From NCBI GenBank assembly GCA_934358955.1, contig CAKRLC010000039.1, positions 1 through 21,829 of the forward strand: DNA of 21,829 bases. Direction: 5' to 3'. Of this stretch, positions 16,745-21,829 are shown one piece after another. The stretch is from an uncultured Roseburia sp. GTDB lineage: Bacteria > Bacillota > Clostridia > Lachnospirales > Lachnospiraceae. Below the pieces are notes generated by a model. The model searched no databases and was not told the DNA's origin. It was given only the letters and a program-made list of their open reading frames with translations. Made by a program: the position numbers and the translations under genes. Every line of letters starts with the position of its first letter. Positions within the stretch are counted from its first letter, which is position 1.

Positions 16745-17695
16745 ATGAGAAGAAAAGCAATCTTTTTGATCGTTGTTCTGAGCATCCTTTTTCTGGCAGG
16801 ATGTGGAAAAGACAAAGATAACGGAAAATATCATATCGTATATCTGAACAAAGACAAGACAGGAATTGTCGAGGCAGCTTATAAAAATGAGGCAACGGAT
16901 AAGGCTGGATTGATCGAGGAATTTTTTGCGGCCTTAAGCTCTGATCCGGATGATGTGGATTACAGAAAACCGATACCGAATGATGTCGAGATCACAAAGT
17001 ATTCAGTAGATGGTGCATTGTTGTCGGTGTATTTTGATTCAGATTATCAGAAAATGAATGAAGTGGAAGAGGTACTGTGCAGGGCTGCGATCGTGCGCAC
17101 ACTCACACAGGTAGAAGGAATTGACTGCGTAACCTTTTATGTGGATGAAACACCGCTGACGGACGCAAACGGAAAAGTAATCGGTACAATGTATGCAGAC
17201 AGCTTCGTAGAAAATCCGGGCGAGCAGATCAACTCCATTCAGAATACCAATCTGACCCTGTATTTTTCGAATGAGACAGGGGATGGACTGGTGAAAGAGA
17301 CGCGAAAAGTCCACTACAGCAGTAATATTTCTGTCGAGAAGCTGATCATGGAACAATTGCTGGAAGGACCGATGAGCACCGGGGCAAAGTCTGCGATTCC
17401 GGTTGGAACCAAGCTGATCAGTGTTTCACTGGTGGATGGTGTATGCTATGTGAGTCTGGATGAAACATTTAAAAATCAGGATTATTCTGTAAATGAACCG
17501 ATCGTGATTTATTCTATCGTAGATTCGTTGTCTGAATTGGCTACGATCAGCAAAGTACAGATTTCTGTAAATGGAGATACAAGCGGGGTTTACCGCGATA
17601 ATCTGAAATTATCAGATATGTATGACAGAAATCTGGATTATGTTGTAAAGGCTTCTGCGGAGAAAGTAGAAGAAACAGAGACGGAGGAAAATTAA
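16745..17695 (+). CDS. GerMN-domain lipoprotein
   Basis: The 316-residue protein starts MRRKAIFLIVVLSILFLAGCGKD, a short signal with lipobox LAGC, so the mature part sits outside the membrane. Two GerMN-type repeats follow: one at about 30-150 (YHIVYLNKDKTGIVEAAY ... FDSDYQKM) and one at about 160-285 (LTLYFSNETGDGLVKETR ... LEGPMSTGAKSAIP, DGVCYVSLDETF). GerMN domains occur in spore germination protein GerM and in actinobacterial LpqB. The frame is open from an ATG at 16718, but that start lacks a good ribosome site and hides the signal; 16745 has GGAAGA nearby. It lies after the histidine kinase and may tune its sensing, as proposed for LpqB (inference). Confidence 0.88.
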   Translation: MRRKAIFLIVVLSILFLAGCGKDKDNGKYHIVYLNKDKTGIVEAAYKNEATDKAGLIEEFFAALSSDPDDVDYRKPIPNDVEITKYSVDGALLSVYFDSDYQKMNEVEEVLCRAAIVRTLTQVEGIDCVTFYVDETPLTDANGKVIGTMYADSFVENPGEQINSIQNTNLTLYFSNETGDGLVKETRKVHYSSNISVEKLIMEQLLEGPMSTGAKSAIPVGTKLISVSLVDGVCYVSLDETFKNQDYSVNEPIVIYSIVDSLSELATISKVQISVNGDTSGVYRDNLKLSDMYDRNLDYVVKASAEKVEETETEEN

Positions 17696-17698
17696 TTA

Positions 17699-20002
17699 TT
17701 GCAAAAAAGGCCATTATGTGAAATGGCATTTGGATTGATATGTGGTATTCTGTATGCAAAATACAGAAAATGGTACCTGCTGTTGGTCGCAGGTATATTC
17801 CTTCTTTGGATGATCTTGCACATCCTAAGGAAAAAGAAGAAAGTCTGGACAGATTATGTAAGACCGGTTGCCTGTGTGCTGTTTTTGGGACTTGGAATCC
17901 TGCGATTCTGTGAGGAATGGGAGCAGGCGGCAACGATCAGACAGAATATAGCAGCGGAGCAGCGGCTTATGCTGCAGGGGCGGCTGGAACGTAAGGAAGA
18001 GAAGAACGGAAGGTATTGGTATTATCTGAAACAGTGCATGTATCAGCAGGAGGGAGAGATCATACCGTGCAGACGGGTAATCGCAGTCATGGATCAGGAT
18101 GAGTGCCGGATTGGACAGATCCTTGTTGTAAATGGGGAAGTACAGTTTTTTGAAAGAGCAGTCAATGATGGCAATTTTGATGCATATGCATATTATCAGT
18201 CACAGGGAATCGATTTTTCTTTAAAGAATGTTACCGTGCAGCAATGCATTGGAAAAGGCAATGTATGGAAAGAATGTCTGTTTTCCCTGAGAAAACGGAT
18301 GACAGCGGTGTATAAGATGAGCCTGAAGACGGAGGATGCAGGGGTTCTTGCGGTGATGACACTTGGAGAGAAGAATCTTTTGGATCCGGATGTAAAAAAG
18401 CTGTATCAGCAGGCGGGGATCTCACATATACTGGCGATTTCGGGTCTGCATATTTCCATGCTTGGACTCGGAGTCTATGAGCTGCTCAGAAAACTCCGCC
18501 TGTCTTTTTTGGAAGCGGGACTTCTGTCTGGCTTTTTACTGTGGAATTATGGAATCTTAACGGGTGGTGGAACATCAACGATCCGGGCAGTGGTGATGTT
18601 TCTCTTATATCTTGCTGCGCAGTGGACTGGCTTTGGCTATGATTCCCTGTCTGCACTTGGATTTTCTGCACTTGTACTCCTGTTAAAGCAGCCGGAGGTG
18701 CTGACCTTTGCCGGATTTGTGTTTTCATATATGGCAGTGCTTGGGATCACAGGAATCGCAGCAACATTAAAAGAGATAAAACAGCCTTATTTTCATTTGG
18801 AGGAAACGATTCTGACAGGACTGTCGATCCAGCTTGCAACCGTGCCGGTGACAGCCTTTTATTATTTTGAGGTGCCGGTATGGTCGATGATATTGAATTT
18901 TTTTGTTCTGCCGCTTGTCGGGATATTGCTTGGATTTGGACTGGCTGGCGGAATAGCAGGAATGTGGAGCCTGTGGATTGCTAAGAAGCTGTTTATCCCA
19001 TGCAGACTCATATTGGGTCTGTATCAGCAGTTCTGCAAGATCAGTCAGGGCATGCCCTGCCCAAATGTCATCACAGGAAGACCGCCGGTAGCAAAGATGA
19101 TTCTGTACTACAGTGTGATTGTGCTGCTTTTGTGTTATATGAAGCATAGAAACAACCGCAGGGCATTTCCCCTCCTGAGTTTGTCAGTTCTGATTTTTGT
19201 GTTGTGGAATCCACTGCGGGGATTCGAACTGGATATGCTCGATGTGGGACAGGGAGATGGCATTTTTGTACACAGCCAGAGTGGGATAAATATTTTTATT
19301 GATGGGGGAAGCTCAGATGTGAGCAAGGTTGGTACATACCGGATCCTGCCATTTTTGAAGGCAAAAGGTGTGGGGCAGATCGATTATTGGTTTGTGTCCC
19401 ATACGGATGCAGACCATATCTCAGGCTTAAAAGAGATTCTTCTGACAGATTACCCGGTTAGGGCAATTGTATTTTCAGACCGTGTTCCGGAAGATGATGC
19501 GTATACAATGCTGGCAGAGCTTGCCAGGGACCATGGGAGTGATATACTTAAGATGCGGCAGAAGGATGCTGTGACGGATGGAAAGATGAAAATCACCTGC
19601 CTGTTTCCGGATGAGAACTATGAGTCAACAGATAAAAACGGTCTGTCTCTTGTTCTGTATTATGAGGAAAATGGGTATGACGCATTATTTACCGGAGATA
19701 TTGGCAGCGGGGAAGAGGCTTATCTTTTAGAACATGGCCTGCCGGGAGAACTTTTGTTTTATAAGGCAGCGCATCATGGATCCAATTATTCCAACAGCGA
19801 GGCATTTCTGGAGGCATTGGCGCCCCATGTTACAGGTATTTCCTGTGGGAAGAAAAATCGCTATGGACATCCGGGAAAGGATGCTGTTTCCCATATAGAA
19901 AAGAGTGGAAGTGCAATTTATGATACGAGAGAGTGCGGAAGGATCCGTTTGAGGTGGAAGCACAGAGAGCTTAGGATGGAAAAATATCTGGAAGCAGAGT
20001 AA
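17699..20002 (+). CDS. comEC: DNA internalization channel protein ComEC/Rec2
   Basis: ComEC forms the membrane channel through which single-stranded DNA enters competent cells. The 767-residue protein has the standard layout. N-terminal membrane helices and a soluble OB-like domain (DUF4131 type) come first. The competence domain with many helices starts near 200 (LAVMTLGEKNLLDPDVKKLY, ISHILAISGLHISMLG). A C-terminal metallo-beta-lactamase-like domain begins with LDMLDVGQGDG and carries HTDADH (568-573), FTGDIG and AAHHGSNYSNS. The start is a TTG, 3 bases after the upstream stop, with GGAGG (17683-17687) inside the previous gene; the first in-frame ATG is codon 9. The residues after TTG (QKRPL) match usual ComEC N termini. 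holA follows 12 bases later. Confidence 0.96.
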   Translation: MQKRPLCEMAFGLICGILYAKYRKWYLLLVAGIFLLWMILHILRKKKKVWTDYVRPVACVLFLGLGILRFCEEWEQAATIRQNIAAEQRLMLQGRLERKEEKNGRYWYYLKQCMYQQEGEIIPCRRVIAVMDQDECRIGQILVVNGEVQFFERAVNDGNFDAYAYYQSQGIDFSLKNVTVQQCIGKGNVWKECLFSLRKRMTAVYKMSLKTEDAGVLAVMTLGEKNLLDPDVKKLYQQAGISHILAISGLHISMLGLGVYELLRKLRLSFLEAGLLSGFLLWNYGILTGGGTSTIRAVVMFLLYLAAQWTGFGYDSLSALGFSALVLLLKQPEVLTFAGFVFSYMAVLGITGIAATLKEIKQPYFHLEETILTGLSIQLATVPVTAFYYFEVPVWSMILNFFVLPLVGILLGFGLAGGIAGMWSLWIAKKLFIPCRLILGLYQQFCKISQGMPCPNVITGRPPVAKMILYYSVIVLLLCYMKHRNNRRAFPLLSLSVLIFVLWNPLRGFELDMLDVGQGDGIFVHSQSGINIFIDGGSSDVSKVGTYRILPFLKAKGVGQIDYWFVSHTDADHISGLKEILLTDYPVRAIVFSDRVPEDDAYTMLAELARDHGSDILKMRQKDAVTDGKMKITCLFPDENYESTDKNGLSLVLYYEENGYDALFTGDIGSGEEAYLLEHGLPGELLFYKAAHHGSNYSNSEAFLEALAPHVTGISCGKKNRYGHPGKDAVSHIEKSGSAIYDTRECGRIRLRWKHRELRMEKYLEAE

Positions 20003-20014
20003 GGAAAGGAAGCT

Positions 20015-21001
20015 ATGAAAACAATAGACGAAGATATCAAAACAGGACAATTTAAAGCAGTCTATCTTTTGTATGGAGAAGAAGCTTATTTAAAAAAGCA
20101 ATATAAGGATAAGTTGAAGAATGCAATGGCAGATCCTGAAGATACCATGAATTTTGCTGCCTATGAGGGGAAAAATATTAATCCGAAAGAGGTCATTGAT
20201 CTTGCAGAAACGCTTCCTTTTTTTGCAGACCGTAGAGTGATCCTGATCGAAAATAGTGGATTTTTCAAAGGATCCTGCGAAGACCTGGCAGAATATATGA
20301 AGCAGATCCCGGAAACAACCCGGTTCATTTTCGTGGAAGAGGAGATCGACAAACGTTCGAAGCTGTATAAAGCAGTAAAAAGTGCGGGAAAAATCGTGGA
20401 ATTTACGACGCAGACGGAAGAACTGCTGACGCGTTGGATTTTAAGCAGACTGAAAAAAGAAGGAAAGAATATTACAGGTTCTGTAATGCAGCTGTTTCTT
20501 AGTAAAACGGGAAGCAATATGGGCAATATCGACCGGGAATTAGAGAAGCTGATCTGTTACTGTATGGACAAAAACGTGATCGAAGCCGCAGATGTGGAAG
20601 CTGTGACAACTGAGCAGACGACAAATAAGATTTTTGATATGGTGAATGCGATCGCAGAACACGATCAGAAGAAAGCACTGGATCTTTATTATGACCTCCT
20701 GACTTTAAAGGAGCCGCCTATGCGGATCATGTATCTTATCTCCCGGCAATTCCAGATTCTGTTAAACATCAAAGATATGTCAGGAAAGGGATTTGATAAT
20801 GCTACAATAGCAAAAAATGCAGGAATTCCTCCATTTGCAGTAAAAAGAAATATGGCACAGGCAAGGGGATTTTCCATGCAGCAGTTAAAGCAGGCAATCC
20901 GCGATGGAGTTGATTTTGAGGAATCTGTTAAGACAGGCCGGATGAATGACCAGATGGCAGTAGAGCTGTTTATCGTAACATATAGCAGACCGGAAAAGTA
21001 G
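20015..21001 (+). CDS. holA: DNA polymerase III delta subunit
   Basis: HolA opens the sliding clamp ring and is part of the clamp loader during replication. The 328-residue protein is of family length. The N-terminal AAA-like domain starts FKAVYLLYGEEAYLKKQYKD and includes LPFFADRRVILIEN, a hallmark of this family. The middle domain carries FTTQTEELLTRWILSRLKKEG, and the C-terminal helical collar domain ends with DFEESVKTGRMNDQMAVELFI. AAGGAAG precedes the ATG. The order comEC-holA with rpsT opposed downstream is a long-standing Firmicutes arrangement. The stop is 7 bases before the second long palindromic element. Confidence 0.96.
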   Translation: MKTIDEDIKTGQFKAVYLLYGEEAYLKKQYKDKLKNAMADPEDTMNFAAYEGKNINPKEVIDLAETLPFFADRRVILIENSGFFKGSCEDLAEYMKQIPETTRFIFVEEEIDKRSKLYKAVKSAGKIVEFTTQTEELLTRWILSRLKKEGKNITGSVMQLFLSKTGSNMGNIDRELEKLICYCMDKNVIEAADVEAVTTEQTTNKIFDMVNAIAEHDQKKALDLYYDLLTLKEPPMRIMYLISRQFQILLNIKDMSGKGFDNATIAKNAGIPPFAVKRNMAQARGFSMQQLKQAIRDGVDFEESVKTGRMNDQMAVELFIVTYSRPEK

Positions 21002-21008
21002 GGTTTTC

Positions 21009-21255
21009 TAATACGATACGGTGTCAAATTATCTGCTTCATAACTTTTATTGGTAAATTGCACAAAAGAAATATTGCAAGTTTCTCTTTGTGCAATGGAG
21101 ATAAGACTCATAAAGCGTGGAAGCCTCTGCTGAACACGCTTTATGTTTTCAGAGGCTTATCGGAATGTTTGCACAATGAAACTTGCAATATTTCTTTTGT
21201 GCAATTTGACGCCATAAACTAAAAGTGCAGATAATTTGACACCCGTATCGTATTA
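21009..21255 (+). repeat. Long palindromic structured element, copy 2
   Basis: This 247-base nested palindrome lies between convergent holA and rpsT and is homologous to 5797-6030 in the same orientation. Stem A: 21009-21036 with 21227-21255, 28 bp with one bulged C. Stem B: 21055-21084 with 21178-21207, 30 bp without mismatch. Stem C: TTGTGCAA/TTGCACAA (21088-21095 with 21169-21176). Stem D: GATAAG/CTTATC (21100-21105 with 21156-21161). Stem E: CATAAAGCGTG/CACGCTTTATG (21109-21119 with 21135-21145), with a 15-base loop GAAGCCTCTGCTGAA. Stems A, D and E differ from copy 1 but keep pairing. The loop, TTTTCAGAGGC and CGGAATGTT are nearly unchanged. No coding potential is evident. Confidence 0.88.
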
Positions 21256-21258
21256 CAT

Positions 21259-21295
21259 AAAAAAATCACCAGTATGACGGTACTGGTGATTTTTT
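21259..21295. terminator. Bidirectional terminator between holA and rpsT
   Basis: AAAAAAATCACCAGTA (21259-21274) and TACTGGTGATTTTTT (21281-21295) form a perfect stem around TGACGG with A and T tracts on either side, so it can stop transcription both ways. It chiefly serves rpsT, whose stop is about 37 bases away. Confidence 0.92.
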
Positions 21296-21331
21296 AAATT
21301 CGCGAATTTTAATTTACTAATCTATCTTCTA

Positions 21332-21595
21332 TTAAGCCATTGCGTTAACAAGCTTTGTTAAACGGGAAACTTTTCTAGCAGAATTGTTTTTGTGATAAAC
21401 ACCTTTAGAAGCAGCGCTTTCGATTGTAGAAATTGCAACTGTTAATGCAGCATTTGCAGCTTCTTTATCGTTAGCAGCAACAGCAGCTTCAACTTTCTTT
21501 GTTGCTGTCTTTACTTCGGATCTGATAGATTTGTTTCTAGCAGCTCTAGTCTCAGTTACTAAAATTCTTTTCTTTGCAGATTTAATGTTAGCCAA
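21332..21595 (-). CDS. rpsT: 30S ribosomal protein S20
   Basis: S20 is a small basic protein binding 16S rRNA near the 5' domain and helix 44. The 87-residue product begins ANIKSAKKRILVTETRAARN after the start residue and ends KLVNAMA, matching the family along its length; Lys, Arg and Ala are abundant. The start is TTG (21593-21595), with GGAGGTG six bases before it (21602-21608 on the complementary strand). The frame is open a few codons further to another TTG, but that would overlap the ribosome site and add residues the family lacks. It is monocistronic, with its own consensus promoter and terminator, convergent with holA. Confidence 0.97.
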   Translation of the reverse strand: MANIKSAKKRILVTETRAARNKSIRSEVKTATKKVEAAVAANDKEAANAALTVAISTIESAASKGVYHKNNSARKVSRLTKLVNAMA

Positions 21596-21637
21596 TCTGT
21601 ACACCTCCAATTTTATGATTGTTATTGTTCATGATTG

Positions 21638-21672
21638 TTACATTAAAGCCGGACACGGACAGTTCAATGTAA
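21638..21672 (-). promoter_or_regulatory. Possible hairpin in the rpsT 5' leader
   Basis: On the minus strand TTACATT (21666-21672) pairs with AATGTAA (21638-21644), enclosing a smaller CCG/CGG pair. It lies in the roughly 80-base leader between promoter and ribosome site. S20 represses its own translation in E. coli, so a leader structure would make sense, but the match here is only structural. Confidence 0.35.
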
Positions 21673-21684
21673 ACATACTCACAT

Positions 21685-21713
21685 ATTATAGGATGCTTAT
21701 TTCATGTTGTCAA
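21685..21713 (-). promoter_or_regulatory. Consensus promoter for rpsT
   Basis: On the minus strand this is TTGACA (21708-21713), a 17-base spacer and TATAAT (21685-21690), the exact sigma-A consensus, as expected for a ribosomal protein gene. Confidence 0.9.
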
Positions 21714-21750
21714 GTATATTTTTATAGAAAAATGAAAAAATAGGTAGAAA

Positions 21751-21829
21751 GAGTTACTGTTCACTCAGCAGTAAAACACTGGCTGTTTTGCTGCGTAAGA
21801 AAGTGATGCAAGAGTGAGCAGACTCCTTT
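21751..21829 (+). other. Structured, apparently non-coding segment at the right edge
   Basis: GCAGTAAAACA (21768-21778) pairs with TGTTTTGCTGC (21784-21794), 11 bp with one G-T. An outer arm near 21757-21766 (CTGTTCACTC) pairs with GAGTGAGCAG (21812-21821), 10 bp with one G-T, and GAGT/ACTC extends it beyond a 2-base bulge. No ORF is convincing. It could be the leader of a rightward gene, a small RNA or an attenuator; the sequence ends before this can be told. Confidence 0.45.

Noticed and set aside
21531..21743. A 70-residue plus-strand frame over the rpsT start and promoter
   Set aside because: It overlaps the rpsT coding start, ribosome site and consensus promoter and resembles no protein.
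21751..21829. A T-box or other known riboswitch at the right edge
   Set aside because: The characteristic T-box sequences are not visible, and the segment is cut off by the window end.
1..21829. CRISPR array, tRNA, rRNA, prophage or defence island
   Set aside because: No spaced direct repeats, cloverleaf genes, integrases or defence-type proteins were seen; gene content is core metabolism, chaperones, competence and replication.

Overview
This window (about 21.8 kb, moderate GC) looks like the chromosome of a Gram-positive Clostridia-class bacterium, most likely a Lachnospiraceae gut species. Pointers are the protein sequences, strong AGGAGG-type ribosome binding sites, a clostridial-style arginine cluster (argC-GNAT-argJ-argB-argD opposite argG), a bacterial-type glutaminyl-tRNA synthetase and the Firmicutes order comEC-holA next to an opposed rpsT. 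There is no transposase, integrase, CRISPR array, rRNA or tRNA gene. This is core chromosome, not an accessory island. The species call is inference.

Layout. (1) 1-2427: the 3' end of dnaK, then dnaJ. (2) 2507-5763: a promoter and glnS, then a MocR-type regulator (GntR helix-turn-helix fused to an aminotransferase-like domain) with two strong hairpins inside its first 125 coding bases. (3) 5797-6030: a long palindromic intergenic element between convergent genes. (4) 6040-12657: divergent arginine genes, argG leftward and argC-GNAT-argJ-argB-argD rightward, separated by an AT-rich control region with two face-to-face promoters and several ArgR-like boxes. An orphan solute-binding lipoprotein gene overlaps the end of argD. 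(5) 13822-21001: a competence/envelope group: a ComEA-like lipoprotein, an OmpR/PhoB-type response regulator, its histidine kinase, a GerMN-domain lipoprotein, comEC and holA. (6) 21009-21255: a second copy of the long palindromic element, again between convergent genes. (7) A bidirectional terminator, rpsT on the minus strand from a consensus promoter, and a structured leader-like segment running off the right edge.

How the genes fit together. ArgC, ArgJ, ArgB and ArgD carry out the acetylated steps from glutamate to ornithine. ArgG makes argininosuccinate from citrulline. argF, argH and carAB are not here. Both arginine promoters overlap or adjoin ArgR-like boxes, so arginine repression is the expected control. 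The response regulator, kinase and GerMN lipoprotein sit in the same order as the actinobacterial MtrA-MtrB-LpqB set, here placed between comEA and comEC.

The most interesting signal is the pair of 234-247 base elements at 5797-6030 and 21009-21255. They share a conserved core and single-stranded motifs. Their stems differ in sequence, but the differences are compensated on both arms (covariation), and a repeated 8-mer allows two competing folds. They look like members of an undescribed family of structured DNA or RNA elements at convergent gene ends.
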